DNA from: Tupaia tana
Taxonomy: Eukaryota > Chordata > Mammalia > Scandentia > Tupaiidae
Length of the DNA: 64,000 bases
Assembly: GCA_026018925.1 (NCBI GenBank)
Contig: JAKSZU010000005.1
Location: 23,996,779-24,060,778, forward strand
Direction: 5' to 3'
Positions 21,516 through 33,217 of the stretch are shown one piece after another; within the stretch, counting starts at the first letter, position 1; each line of letters starts with the position of its first letter. A program made the position numbers and the translations under genes. Under the pieces are notes generated by a model. The model ran no database searches. It was given only the letters and a program-made list of their open reading frames with translations, and was not told where the DNA came from.

Positions 21516-23570
21516 AAAAACCATATGATCATCTCAATTGATGCGGAGAAAGCATTTGACAAAATACCACATCCTTTTATGATTAAGACTCTCAGTAAGA
21601 TTGGTATAGAAGGGTCATTTCTGAACACAATAAAAGCAATCTATGAAAAACCTACAGCTAACATTATACTGAATGGAGAAAAGCTGAAAGCTTTTCCTCT
21701 GAAAACAGGTACTAGGCAAGGCTGCCCACTTTCTCCACTGCTGTTTAATATAGTACTGGAAGTCTTAGCTATTGCAATCAGAGAAGAGAACAATATTAAA
21801 GGTATTCGAATAGGCAAAGAAGAGGTGAAAATATCTCTATTTACAGATGACATGATGGTATACTTAGAAGACCCAAAGGTACCCATGAAAAAACTTCTTG
21901 AAATAATAAGTGAATACAGTAAGGTGGCAGGATACAAAATCAATATCCAAAAATCTATACCATTTCTATTTATGAACAACAAGTTGAACGAAGCCGAGCT
22001 GAAGAAAGGAATCCCTTTCACCGTAGCCACAAGATGTATAAGATACCTAGGGATAAACCTAACTAAGAAAGTCAAAGACCTTTATAAAGAAAACTATGAA
22101 AATCTTAAAAAAGGTATATTGAAAGTGACATTAAAAAGTGGAAGGACATCCCATGCTCCTGGATTGGAAGAATTAACATAATCAAAATGGCAATTTTACC
22201 CAAATTAATCTACATGTTTAATGTAATTCCAATCAAAATACCAGAAATAATCTTCACAGATCTAGAAAAGACAATCATAGAATTTGTCTGGAATCATAAA
22301 AGACCTCGTATTGCAAAAGCAATTCTGCGCAAGAAGAATGGAGTAGGAGGCATATCACTCCCTGATTCCAAGATATACTATAAAGCCGTGGTCATCAAAA
22401 CAGCATGGTATTGGCAAAAAAACAGACATGTGGACCAATGGAAGAGAATAGAGACCCCAGAAATAACCCCCAAAGCTTACAGCCAACTGATCTTTGACAA
22501 AGGATATCAGTCAATCCATTGGGAAAAGGAAAACCTCTTTAGTAAATGGTGCTGGAAAAACTGGGTATCCACCTGCAGAAAGATGAAACTGAACCCCCAT
22601 CTTTCACCATTAACAACAATCAACTCAAAATGGATCAAAGATCTGAACCTAAGACCTCAAACAATAAAACTACTAGTGGAAAATGCTGGAGAAACTCTGA
22701 GAGATATTGGAGTAGGCAAAGACTTCTTAAATAAGACTCCTAAAGCACTGGCAATAATACCTAAAATAGACAAGTGGGACTATATCAGACTAAGAAGTTT
22801 CTGCACAGCAAAGGACAAAGTAACAAGTGTGAACCAACAACCTTCAAAATGAGAAAATATTTTTGTTAAATATGCCTCAGACAAGGGACTGATGACCAGA
22901 ATACACAGGGAACTCATGTGCCTTATGCAAAAAATAAATGATTAACCCAATTTAAAGATAGGAAAATGAGCTGAACAAAAATCTCTCTAAGGAGGACATA
23001 CGAACAGCCAAAAAACATATGAGGAAATGCTCAACATCCCTCATCATAAGGAGATGCAGATAAAAACCACAATGAGATACCACCTAACCCCTGTCAGAAT
23101 AGCAAAGATTAAGAATATAAAAAGTGATAAGTGTTGGCGGGGATGTGGGGAAAAGGGAACCCTCTTACACTGTTGGTGAGACTGTAAACTGGTTCAACCA
23201 CTGTGGAGAACAATATGGAGGTTCCTCAAAGATCTACAAATAGAACTACCATTTGATCCAGCAATCCCACTTCTGGGTATCTATCCAAAGGACAGGAAAA
23301 CGCTCAGTCAGAAAAGTGCTTGCACATCAATGTTTATTGCAGCATTACTCACAATTGCTAGGACATGGAACCAACCTAAATGTCCACAAACTGATGAATG
23401 GATTGGAAAAGTGTGGTATATGTACTCTATGGAATACTACTCAGTCATAAAAAATAACAAGACCCTGGCATTTGGTAGAAAGTGGTCAGATATGGAGGAT
23501 CTATTGCTGAGTGAAGTAAGCCAGGCTATGAAAGAAAAATATTGTATGTATCCAGTTAATATATACCTAC

Positions 23571-24060
23571 TATCTGCACTCTATGGTAGAGAGCGAAATA
23601 TTGGAGGACATAAAAGCAGTGAAAGTACTTAATGAGAATAAGACAGTGGGAATGGGGGGGGTGAAGAGAAGAGGATAGAGAAAGACAGCAAGAGAACAAA
23701 TAGAGGGGCAGGACGTCAGTAGGAAACAGATATGGCTTATTACCTGTTGATGATGACATGCATAGTACTCTCAACTGGATTGGTCTGAGAACTATTTCAT
23801 GATAGGTAAAGTCTTTTGACAAGCAAAATGAGAAATAGTGATGGACTGTTTAAAAAAACTAATAATTAGAATAATAATAATGATTGGGAAAAACATTGAA
23901 AGGATATTGAATGATGAAGTGGGGAGATTAATGTCTCTGTATTGACTGACATGCATGGCATTCCCTTTTGAAAAAGTAATGTAATACACTGTAAAATATA
24001 TGTAATCCAATGTAATATAAAGAAGATTATGATGATAATAAAAATAAAAACAAAACATAA
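23571..24060 (+). other. L1 3'UTR and A-rich tail
   Basis: Contains a short G run (23655), the segment matched inside ORF2 (23602-23680) and an A-rich end, 'aaaataaaaacaaaac'. Confidence 0.75.
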
Positions 24061-24082
24061 AATAAATAAATAAATAATGCTT
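24061..24082 (+). repeat. Target-site duplication of the young L1, 3' copy
   Basis: Identical to 17479-17500. Confidence 0.85.
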
Positions 24083-24097
24083 AGAAAGAAACTTAAC

Positions 24098-24172
24098 TAG
24101 GTCAGCCAAACAGACTAGTAGTTAAGTGAAGCTGAATCCCACATGGCCAACTGCAGTTCTTGTCCACCCAGA
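24098..24172 (+). mobile_element. Degraded tRNA-type SINE head
   Basis: 'gactagtagttaagtgaagc' and 'gaatcccacatggccaactg' match a SINE head. The rest is lost. Confidence 0.5.
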
Positions 24173-24762
24173 ATAAGCAGAAAATGTGTTAATTGAATTT
24201 TACACACACACAACACATAGACTATATTGGTACCCACCAGTTACAGTCCAAATTACTAGAATTCTTTTTAAGCAATAGGTAAATTACAAATGAATTGATC
24301 ATCTCAATTAATTATTTCTCTGGCCACTCAGAATACAAAACACTGATTTGATCCTCAGCTATTGTCTCACAGGATTTCAAGGGAGGAACCTGATGAAAGA
24401 GGAGTTACAGGCTGGCTGAGTGAGCCTGAGATGTCTGAGAGTCTGAGAGTCTGAGAATGTACCCAAGGTCAGTTATTCTAACTGTCGGAGGACAGCTGTT
24501 TGCTGAAAGGGGCAGCAAACTGAAATAAAGGTACTCACCTGTCTTATGAGAGACCACTTCTCACTGGAAAACTGATGGTTTGGGGCTTAGTATTATCCTG
24601 AATGTTGTCGCTCAGCACAAACAGCCCTACTCCCAGCTGGTGACCCCGGCTCTTCACCTGCAATGACAGAAAATCTTCTCAGCACGCCTCCGAGAGTTCT
24701 GACAGTTGAGGGCCCAGGACTTCCCCTCTCTGCGCTAAGCTCCCGAGGCAGGCCTACCAGGC
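24173..24762. other. Unassigned sequence left of the right duplicate copy
   Basis: 24380-24662 has short tandem 'gagtctga' units and an AATAAAG motif and faintly resembles an old LTR. No family could be assigned. Its counterpart would lie left of base 1. Confidence 0.35.
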
Positions 24763-24974
24763 TTCCCTCCCTGGCACACTCACAGATGGGCTTTCATTGT
24801 GCTCTGAAGTACCTCCATCCTTCCAGCTCAACTTGGAAGAATAAACTTAGAAGTTCATCCAAATTCCTTCCACGTGGTGAAAAAAAAGTCTAAAATGTGC
24901 CTCATTTGCTAGCAAGGACCAAACATACCATAAGATAAGACCTCACTTTGAATGCATATGTTAATTAGCATCTT

Positions 24975-25439
24975 TTTCTTTTTTTGGAGAGGTTTTCGCT
25001 ATAGGGTGCGTGCGCTTGCCAGAAAGACAGAAAGAGACAGACATAGAGACAGAAAGCGAGAAATCACCCCCCCCGGGAGGATGGTCACGCCGCAATCCCT
25101 TCTCCTCCATTCTCCTCTCGGGATCTTGGGAATGCACGCACACGCGCCCGGTGTGAGTTTTTTTTTTTTTTTTTAATTTCTATTTATTTTTTTTGGAGAG
25201 GTTTTCGCTATAGGGTGCGTGCGCTCGCCAGACAGAGACATAGAGACAGAAAGCGAGAAATCACCCCCCAGGGGCGATGGTCACACCGCAATCCCTTCTC
25301 CTCCATTCTCCTCTCGGGATCTTGGGCACGCACGCACATGCGCCCAGCGTGAGTTTTAAGCCACCGGGTCCCGGACACGAACCGCGGTTGACTACGTGGG
25401 AGTCCAGCGACATAGCCATTACACTAACTGCTGGTTCCC
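24975..25439 (-). mobile_element. Two-unit tRNA-type SINE, present only in the right duplicate copy
   Basis: A full unit (25185-25439, minus strand) is followed through an A-rich linker by a 5'-truncated unit (24975-25160). One target repeat, taattagcatcttt, brackets both (24961-24974 and 25441-25454). At the matching place the left copy has a single taattagcacctttaac (199-215). Confidence 0.92.
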
Positions 25440-25529
25440 TTAATTAGCATCTTTAACCATTCCACAAGGTACGCATATTTCAAAACATCTTTACACCAAA
25501 AATACATGTGATTTTTGCTGATTAAAAGG

Positions 25530-25722
25530 AAAAAATGGGGATCAGCAGATGGCATAGTGGTTATGTCACTGGACTCCCATGTAGTCAACCATAATTAAGT
25601 CCCAGACCTGGCAGCTTAAAACTCACGCCAGGTGCAGGTATGTATCTGGGGGGTGATTTCTCACTTTCAGTCTCTCTGTCTCTCTCTCCAGTAAGCTCAC
25701 ACACCCTATAGCAAAAATATCT

Positions 25723-25756
<34 letters not shown>

Positions 25757-25812
25757 AGGAAAAAAACACGAAGAAAAAAAAGAAGAAAAAAGAAAGAAAA
25801 AGAAAAGGCGGA
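25530..25812 (+). mobile_element. tRNA-type SINE, long form, internally deleted (duplicate of 297-541)
   Basis: Same deletion as the left copy, with a longer A run in the tail (25730-25754). Confidence 0.8.
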
Positions 25813-25814
25813 GG

Positions 25815-26310
25815 GGCCAGTCTCAAAGCCTAGTGGTTAACGGACTGGATCCCATATGACTGACCATGGTTCAAATCCTGGTCCCAGTGGCTTGAAATAG
25901 CTTGTCAGGGGACCAGCAGTCGGCATAATGGCTATGTCGACTGTGGTTTGGGTCCCGGACCTGGTGGCTTAAACTCATGCCAGGTGCGTGTTCATGTGTG
26001 CCCAAGATCCCGAGAAAAGAATGGAGAAGATACTGCAGCCTGGCCATTCCCCCGGGGGGTGATTTATCGCTTTCTGTCTCTCTCTCTCTTTCTTTCAGGT
26101 GAGCACAAATGCCCTATAGCAAAAACCTCTGGGAGGGCCGGGGGGAAGCTTGTCAGATACATGTGAACGGATACCCAAAATCCTGACTGGATGAAGAAAT
26201 GAAAGAGAAGGGATTTTATAATCTGTGACTAGGCCCCAGTGGAGGGTGCTTTCTCTCCCTCTCTCTCTTTACTCTTGAAAACATGTACCCTCTGGCAATT
26301 AAAGAAAGAC
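25815..26310 (+). mobile_element. SINE of the 'ctggcaatt' subtype, split once (duplicate of 547-1356)
   Basis: Pieces at 25815-25910 and 26147-26310 are interrupted only by the SINE at 25911-26146. The interval 26205-26225 shows the empty site of the left copy's extra SINE. Confidence 0.75.
25911..26146 (+). mobile_element. tRNA-type SINE, long form, nested (duplicate of 645-893)
   Basis: Same insertion point as in the left copy, with target repeat agcttgtcag. Confidence 0.85.
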
Positions 26311-27226
26311 AGAGCACAGACTCATTTAATCATTTTCTCATGGAGAAACACACATTCACTTCAACATGCTGAAACTCAGTGGCCATGGAGCTGTTTTTGC
26401 CTTTTTCATTCCCATATCGTTTTCAATTTTTATGCCTTCAATAACTAGCTGTTGTATATTGTCAGGTGAGAGTTCTTCAACTGTATTCATCAATATTTAA
26501 GTTACAGTTTAAAGCTGGAGAAGAGTAATATAAAATGGCCTTTTGGAAGAGAAAATCTTGGGGCTAATACTTATGAGCAACAGAAATCTCTTTGCCCTAT
26601 CGCGACTAAGGGTTTTCAAAGCAATATTGCTTCTGAAACAGTTCCCAGATTTAGTATCTAATTTTAGCGCTAAACATGTACCATACTAAACTACTTAATG
26701 AAATTATTGAGATGATACTATTGTAGGGAAAAATGTTTTGTGGATTACTCGTCCATGTATCAATCATTATTTTCATCATCATGATTATCATCATCACTAT
26801 TATCACCATTCATATGTAGATAATTTGTTGTTTTAAGTGCCCTACATAATCTAATGTGATTAAAGCAAATGTTAATATCCACATTTTATAGATTTTAAAA
26901 CTAAAACTCAGAACAATGAAAGCAGAAAGTCCAAATCTCTTACTGAACCGGATCCTTCTCTTGATTAGGATCACTATCAAAATCACCTTTATATACCACC
27001 GTGATGCCTAGTACATAGTGCAAATAATAGACACTCAGTAAATGCTGGTTGAATCAAGGGACAAAGGAATAATTTAACAGCAAAAAGTGACTGAAAAAGA
27101 GACTTGTGGGCAATGTGGGACGATAAGTGCACCTCTTCTACTTCAAACACATAAGCAACAACTAATAAAATTGAAAAGAATAAACCAAAAGCGCACTCCT
27201 GGGCAGCTATAAATGGAATAGAAATG
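26311..27226. other. Duplicated unique sequence with MIR/L2 fragments
   Basis: Counterpart of 1357-2276. MIR/L2-like pieces lie at 26820-27060. No gene seen. Confidence 0.55.
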
Positions 27227-27478
27227 TAGGACCAGCAGATGGCATAATGCATACATAGCTGGAGTCCCATGTAGTCAACCGCGGTTTGAGTCCTGGTCTC
27301 CACAGCTTAAAACATACTGGGCATGTGTGTCTGTATGCCCAAAATCCCAACAGCAGACTGGAGAAGAAGGGACTGCAGCATGGCTATCCACCCTGGGGAG
27401 TGATTTCTCACTTTCTGTCTCTGGCTCTCCAGTAAATGCATATGCCCTATGGCAAAAATCTCTCTTAAAAAAAGAAAT
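27227..27478 (+). mobile_element. tRNA-type SINE, long form (duplicate of 2277-2522)
   Basis: Same element and boundaries as the left copy. Confidence 0.88.
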
Positions 27479-27493
27479 GGGGGGGGGGGGAGT

Positions 27494-27603
27494 GTTGGCA
27501 GGTGGTGTGGTGGTTAAGGCAGCTGGACTCCCACATGGCTGATGTTGGTCTGAGACCCAGACCTGGCAGCTTGCTTTCTCACTTTCCTTCTCCCTGTCTC
27601 TTT
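27494..27603 (+). mobile_element. tRNA-type SINE, short form (duplicate of 2540-2658)
   Basis: Same head; the tail is the microsatellite that follows. Confidence 0.85.
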
Positions 27604-27613
27604 CTGAAAGAAA

Positions 27614-27683
<70 letters not shown>

Positions 27684-27775
27684 GAAAGGGAAGGAGAGGG
27701 AGGGGAAGGAAGGAAGGAAGGAAGGAAGGAAGGAAGGAAGGAAGGAAGGAAGGAAGGAAGGAAGGAAAAGGAAAA
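27604..27775 (+). repeat. (GAAA)n then (GGAA)n microsatellite
   Basis: About 17 GAAA units with interruptions are followed by about 15 GGAA units, both grown from a SINE tail. Long GGAA runs are known binding sites for ETS-type factors in some settings. No function is implied here. Confidence 0.95.
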
Positions 27776-28161
27776 AAAAAAAAACAATACGAAAAACAGT
27801 GAGAGGGAATAAGCAGTGAGTTCGTTAGACTCCTGGTTCAGTGACAAACGGAGGCCAGAGAACTCAGCTTCTGTGGGTAAAAGGGTTCCAAAGTCTCAGG
27901 GCCAAGTTGACAGAGCCAGCATTATGACTTAAAGACAGAAAGCAGTCTAGGGGATCCCCTTCCATGAAAGTGCCTAAAACCACTGTTACTGACCTACTTC
28001 CTGGGGGAAGGCTTTATAGGATGAACTGGAGTCAAAGAAACAGGATGACAGTGACAATAACAGAGCGGAATCAAGGTTGTCACACAATTCTTTAGTAGCT
28101 GAATCTGCAATACTAATAAAAAAAAATCCACATCAGGGGATCTGGTAAGATTTGCAACTTA

Positions 28162-28410
28162 GGGGCCAGCAGGTAGCATAGTGGTTAAGGTACTGAACTT
28201 CCACATGGCTGAGTATGGTTTGAGTCCCAGCCCTGGCAGCTTGAAAATCACGCTCGGTACATGTGCCTGAGTGCCCAAAATCCTGAGAGAAGAACAGAGG
28301 AAAAGTAATTGCGGCACAGCCATCCCTTCTGGGCGTGATTTCTTGCTTTCCCTCTCACTGTCTCTCTTTCTCTCTATGGTGAATGTACTCATCCTATGAC
28401 AAAAGCCTCA
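28162..28410 (+). mobile_element. tRNA-type SINE, long form (duplicate of 3195-3445)
   Basis: Same boundaries as the left copy. Confidence 0.85.
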
Positions 28411-28506
28411 AAAATGAATACATGTGCAGCTTAAAACAAATTCAAATATTTGGAAACTGAAAATGTACTCCTAAATAAGTTAAATACAAAATTAAAAGGC
28501 AAGTTG

Positions 28507-28722
28507 GGACCAGGATGTGGGGCAATGGTAAAACACAATGCTCTGGGAGGCTGACCCACATGGTAAGGTTCTGGGTTCACATTCAGAGACATGTCAGGCA
28601 CACATGTGGCCATGGTCCAGGTTTGGCTGGCATTAGAGGTGGACTGTACCAAAACCCTGTTACAAGATATACTCTGTCTCGCTTGCTCCCTAATGGAAGA
28701 AATGGATAAGTAAACTAAAAAT
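28507..28722 (+). mobile_element. SINE type C (duplicate of 3540-3755)
   Basis: Nearly identical to the left copy, including 'gaggctgacccacatggtaa'. Confidence 0.7.
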
Positions 28723-28782
28723 TAAAGGACAAATTATAAAATATTTTAAATAATCACCAGTCGATAAAAATATTTGGTACCT

Positions 28783-29042
28783 GGACAAGCAGTTGGCGTA
28801 ATGGCGATGTCGCTGGAATCCCATGTAGTTGACCACAGTCTGAGTCCCGGACCTGGTGGCTTAAACTCAACACCAGGCACATGGACCTGAGTACCCAAGA
28901 TCCCGAAAGGAGAATGGAGGAGAAGGGATTGTGGCATGGCCATCCCCCCCCGGGCGTGATTTCTCGCTTTCTGTCTCTGTGTCTCTGTCTTTCTGGTGAG
29001 CGTATGCGCCCTATAGCAAAAACCTCTCCAAAAAAAAAAAAA
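28783..29042 (+). mobile_element. tRNA-type SINE, long form, with intact target repeats
   Basis: Counterpart of 3812-4062. It keeps the 3' repeat that the left copy lost. Confidence 0.9.
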
Positions 29043-29327
29043 TTATATATATATATTTGGTACCCACATTTGTGAAATGCAGCTAAGGCAATCTTCAGCG
29101 CAGGAGAGTTCACAATAAGTAGCAGAAAGAACATGCTTTGCAGAAAAAGTAGGATTTTGAGCTGGTTTCCCCCAAATAAAATTACAACAAAGCCCTGACC
29201 CCCAGAAGGCCTCCTCACAGTTTTACTGAGGGTACTCAGAGTAAGGACATTCCATGCTGGACCTAGGAAGAATAGAATCTGGAGTTTATATGACCTTTGA
29301 TGATCTGAAATTAAAATCCTAAGGACA

Positions 29328-29550
29328 TTGTAGGCACAGTGGTAAAATGCAGTACTCTGGGAGGCTGGGCCATGTAGTAGGGGTTCCAGGTTCATGTCCA
29401 GAGACCTCCCTGAATACTCTGACCATGTGTATGCTCACGATTTAGAGCTGGCTGAAGCTGGGGTGCACTGTGGCATAAAAATACTGCAGGTGGTGTTGTC
29501 CTTCTGTCTCTGTCTCCATTCATGGAAGGAATACATAAACTTTAAAAATC
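29328..29550 (+). mobile_element. SINE type C
   Basis: Contains 'ggcacagtggtaaaatgcag' and 'gagctggctgaagctggggt', with end attcatggaaggaatacat. Confidence 0.7.
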
Positions 29551-29639
29551 ATAATGACATCAATAAGAACTCTCTCATTTATGATGCATAACAGATACAA
29601 TGTTCCACCATCCTTAAATGCATGAACTATTCAACGGTG

Positions 29640-29885
29640 CATAAGAGCATGTACTTGGAAATATGACATGCCTATGTCTAAATTCCATCACAGTCACAGG
29701 TTTTACAGTCTAGGGTAAGTTTTCTTCATTTTTTCTGAATCATAATTGTCTCATCTACATGATGGAAATGACACCGCTGTTGCTTGTTACAATGATAAAA
29801 TAAGATTATATACATAAAGCACTTACTGCAGTCTTTGGGGCATATTATATATTTACTGAATAATATTTTTTATTGTTATAGCTAA
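29640..29885 (+). repeat. MIR
   Basis: Follows the MIR consensus end to end: 'gagcatgtacttggaaat', a core with 'attgtctcatctacatgatg', and a 3' part with 'aaagcacttactgcagt'. Strongly diverged. Confidence 0.65.
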
Positions 29886-30199
29886 TGCCATTTCATTTCT
29901 CCAGAAAGGATCGGTGAATTACCAAGCATAGGAAATCCAGAACTAGATTACTGGGCTCCTGAATCAATCCTGACTTTGTGGATGTGTCTATAGTGATGTT
30001 TACAGTCAGCCTCTAGTTTTGTTTCTGTGTTCTAGATAACCTATAATGAGGGTGTAACTCTAAAATTAAAAGTGGTATAGCCACTGCGAACTCCATCAGA
30101 ATGGCAGTAAAGCCTACTTATGGACTATTTGCATCAGGGTGTAATGCTCTGAATATGTACACTGCAAATCTAGGGATTCTTCACATTGTCACCTGCTGC
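29886..30199. other. No gene seen
   Basis: Unique-looking intronic sequence. Confidence 0.45.
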
Positions 30200-31400
30200 T
30201 ACTCTTGTGCTGACATAAACTAGGGTATTGTCAATCCAGGTACCACAGGTATTCTTAAGGCACAAATATAGGAGAGATTCGTTTCCCCATACCCTGCCCA
30301 CTTCCCGTCCTTGCTGTAGTAGGAGGTATTCTAGCACTTGGTGGTACCTGCTGTCCAGGTATAGTAACCCAGGCTGTCTGTACCTGTTCCAAGGCTACTA
30401 CTACCTCTGTAGGCACCCACTGCCCTTGTTGTTTGACCCAAACCTTTCTGCCTCACTCATCCAAGGAGGTAATTTTCTGTTAAAAAAAAAAAAAAAAAAA
30501 AGGGACATGTCTGGTGACATCATCCACCTGACTGGAAGGATCAGACATTGCTGGCACCACTAGAGGAATCCTAGCACACTGGTACTTCTTGGTCCCATGC
30601 TCCACCCCTGTGGGATCCATAGAAGAGAGACCCACACGATAAGCAACAAGTTTAGTCAGTGGGTACTGTCTGAAGTAGTAAGATGGCCTGAACTGAAGAA
30701 CATTCTAAAGGGAAAAGAGAAAGAATGGCTGGGAACACTGAGATTGGGATTTCACAGGCACAGCCTAACCAAGTGGCTGCTTGGCCCAGCTACTTATTCC
30801 TTAATAGTCCAGTCACTCAGTTGTCATACTCCTAACTAGATGACAAGGCTGTTAGCAATGGCCTGTGAGTCAGTGAAAATGCAGGAAGATATGTGGTAGG
30901 GGTGGCCTGTACAGCCATCACACCGTACATAACTGGGTCCACTGGGCAGAACATGCTCAGTCTCGATCAAAAGAGGGCCATCCACTGGCGAGATGCTTGG
31001 CACAGCCATGAGGAACCTATCTACATCTAGTTTCACAGAGCCATCAGCAGACCATGCCACGCGATGGTAGGTGTGTCTCTCAATCTTGAACGCCTCCCTA
31101 CAGGGAAGAGGGAGGTCATGGCTCAGGGAACACCTCCTTGGTACCAAGCCATGCCAGTTGGGGGATCAGGTGATGCACATCAACGCATTCTATGCTTTTC
31201 TGTGTGGCCACCTTTGGATATTGTGCTTCTCTGGGTTGCTACATGTTCTTAATTGTACTCCAGAGTTCTCTCAGAACTATTTCCACTGGTGAGTTAGTGT
31301 TAAATTGTTCTTTCTGTGAGGGAACAAAAGCTGGTGCCTCCTAATCAATTCTCTTCAATTTTCAATTATATCTCTTGAGCTGTTTTACTTTCTTGACCCA
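30200..31400 (-). mobile_element. ERV-L (class III) pol fossil
   Basis: On the minus strand a retroviral pol remnant is recognisable, most clearly the RNase H block IFTDSQAIANSL (about 30840-30880). This motif and its surroundings are typical of ERV-L elements. No LTR, gag or envelope part is visible here. The copy is a fragment, clearly broken in many places, and its decay suggests an insertion old within placental mammals. Confidence 0.6.
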
Positions 31401-31429
31401 GGATTCAATCAAAAATCAAAAACCATAGT

Positions 31430-31680
31430 TAGAGACAGCCCCATAACCTAATGGTTAAGGGAGCCAGACACCACATGTCCAACCACAACTCAAATCCCAC
31501 CCTGGCAGCTTGAAAAACAAACTAGGCCCATGTGTGTGTGTGCTCAACATTCCAACAGCGTGTAGAAATGGAGAAGGGATTGTGGCATGACCACATCCCA
31601 TGGAGGGGTACTTTCTCCCTTTCCCTCTCTCCATCTCTCTTCAGCAAGTATACACACACTCGGGCAGTTAGAAACAAAGA
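31430..31680 (+). mobile_element. SINE of the 'gcagtta'-ending subtype
   Basis: Head gacagccccataacctaatgg, end cactcgggcagttagaaac. Relative of 547-1356 and 61408-61665. Confidence 0.75.
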
Positions 31681-31803
31681 AACAAACGGAATCGGTAGTT
31701 AATCTCCTTTAGTCTGGAACAAATAGTTACTGTACCTCTTTTGGATCTGCATGGTGTTGACATTCTTGAAGAATCCAGACCCACTGTTCAAAAGAATGTT
31801 TCT

Positions 31804-31957
31804 TGGGCCCAGCAGGTGGTGTAGTGGTTAAGGCGCTGGACCCTACAAGGCCAACTGCATTTTAAGTCCCAGATCCGGTGGCTTAAGACCCACGCTGGGC
31901 GCTCTGCTTGTGCGCCCAAACTCTCAGGGGGAGAATGGAGGAAAAAAGATTGTTTTC
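31804..31957 (+). mobile_element. tRNA-type SINE, 3'-truncated
   Basis: Head gggcccagcaggtggtgtag, body up to 'gggggagaatggaggaaaaa'. The pyrimidine stretch and tail are missing. Confidence 0.75.
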
Positions 31958-32104
31958 TACTCTCATAAGCATTCTCCTCTAGTGTAGGAAACAGGTGGAT
32001 AATTCTGACAGCACCGTCCTGAGTACCAACAAAATCAGGTATACCAAAATAAGTTTTGAAGGAATTTGATATATCCTATATATTTTTTAAGAATAATCAA
32101 AATA

Positions 32105-32352
32105 GGGACCAGCAGTTAGAGTAATGGCTATGTCACTGGACTCCAATGCAGTCGACCACGGTTCGCGTCCTGGACCCGGTGGCTTAAAACTCACGCTGGG
32201 CGTGTGTGTGTGCGTGCCCAAGATCCCTAGAGGAGAAGGGATTGCGGCATGACCACCCCCCTGGGGGGTGGTGATTTCTTGCTTTCTCTCTCTGTCTGAC
32301 GAGCGCACGTGCCCTATAGCAAAAATCTCTCCAAAAAAAAAAAAAAAAAAAG
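32105..32352 (+). mobile_element. tRNA-type SINE, long form
   Basis: Full copy, A-tail, and target repeat like aagaataatcaaaa (32089-32102) against aagaatcatcaaaa (32351-32364). Confidence 0.92.
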
Positions 32353-32803
32353 AATCATCAAAAAAGAAATTATTGGGGTGGGGGTTAGAAATGACTAGCC
32401 CTTTGTACATACCTGTTTTAGAATTGTGTTTATTATGTAAATGACTGTCAAAACATTTTCAGAGCCTCAGTCCCTGAAGGTCTTACTCTAGCACTGAGCA
32501 AGAGACAAGATAATTCAGGTAATGACAAGAGCTATGGAGAACACAAAACAAGATAAGGAGAAAGAGATCGAAAATACTATGCACTGACTCAAAGGAATAC
32601 ATGTTTCAAAGCATGTATTCAATGCTGAGCTGCTAAATTATTCTCAGAGATTTTGCATGGTAACTAGAGGATTAAAAAAATCCATGTGGGGTTCAGGAAA
32701 AAAACATTTAACAGAAAAAATAAAATTAACATTTACTTGCATGTAAACAAGGCAAATAGGGTATGGATACCATAAAAGGGTAAAAGCAAAAAAAAAAAAA
32801 GGA
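32353..32803. other. No gene seen
   Basis: AT-rich intronic sequence with no recognised element. Confidence 0.45.
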
Positions 32804-33045
32804 GGGTCAGCAGGTGGTGTGGTGGTTAAGGTGCTGGATCCCACATGCCCAACTCCACGTTGGAGTCTTGAACAAGCAGCTTGAGAAATATGCTGTTCAG
32901 CTGTGTGTGCATGCCCAAAAGCACAGAGGAGAATGGAGGAAAGGGGAATGTGGTGTGGCTCTCCTACCTATGGAGTAGTTTCTCATTTTCCCTCTCTTTC
33001 TGTCTCTGTCTCTCTCAGGTGAAACACACATGCCCTATGGCAAAA
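32804..33045 (+). mobile_element. tRNA-type SINE, long form, older copy
   Basis: Head gggtcagcaggtggtgtggt, end acatgccctatggcaaaaaa. Confidence 0.82.
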
Positions 33046-33059
33046 AAGGCACTGACAGT

Positions 33060-33061
<2 letters not shown>

Positions 33062-33092
<31 letters not shown>
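33062..33092 (+). repeat. (TG)n microsatellite
   Basis: About 15 uninterrupted GT units. Confidence 0.97.
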
Positions 33093-33094
<2 letters not shown>

Positions 33095-33095
<1 letters not shown>

Positions 33096-33217
33096 CAACA
33101 GTGTAATGTTCTTTGAAGATGATGAATATGAAAATATCCTTGATTATTGCACACTATATGCATGCTTTGAAAAGCCATATAGTATCCCACAAAACTGTAC
33201 AACTAAACTGTACAACT
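33095..33217 (+). mobile_element. L1 3' end fragment
   Basis: 'gaagatgatgaatatgaaaa' ... 'tgcatgctttgaaaagccat' ... 'aaaactgtacaac' follows the 3' end of old L1s and resembles 9440-9560. Confidence 0.55.

Larger units (their letters stand above)
19200..23570 (+). pseudogene. L1 ORF2 (endonuclease / reverse transcriptase), broken
   Basis: Endonuclease: CCLQETHL-type block near 19345, '[10 protein letters not shown]' (19687), '[15 protein letters not shown]' and '[11 protein letters not shown]'. Reverse transcriptase: '[17 protein letters not shown]' (about 20745), '[19 protein letters not shown]', '[14 protein letters not shown]' and '[20 protein letters not shown]'. The catalytic box reads FTDD instead of the usual FADD (21839). 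C-terminal blocks follow: '[20 protein letters not shown]', '[15 protein letters not shown]' and a final 'MEYYSVIKNN'. Breaks include stops near 20596 and 20662, frame changes, a SINE pair at 21128-21515 and an unusual insertion at 19548-19674. Confidence 0.93.
17501..24060 (+). mobile_element. Near full-length L1 (LINE-1)
   Basis: All L1 parts occur in order: a 5'UTR of tandem monomers (17502-17868), further 5'UTR to about 18200, ORF1 (18204-19168), ORF2 (about 19200-23570), a 3'UTR and an A-rich tail (24040-24060), bounded by a 22-bp target repeat. Length is about 6.56 kb, including a 0.4-kb SINE insertion. ORF1 and ORF2 are both broken, so it is not active. It is younger than the SINE it split but old enough to have been hit by a later SINE pair. 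Confidence 0.95.
24763..29042 (+). repeat. Interspersed direct duplication, right copy
   Basis: Matches 1-4065. It retains both target repeats of the SINE at its right edge (atatttggtacc at 28772-28783 and near 29053), so it looks like the ancestral location there. It carries a two-unit SINE (24975-25439) that the left copy lacks. Confidence 0.9.

Noticed and set aside
24383-24662. Possible LTR with AATAAAG and a primer-binding-like tggtgacccc
   Set aside because: No TG...CA ends, target repeat or retroviral interior could be identified.
27502-27819. Lysine/glutamate-rich open frame
   Set aside because: Pure read-through of the GAAA/GGAA array.
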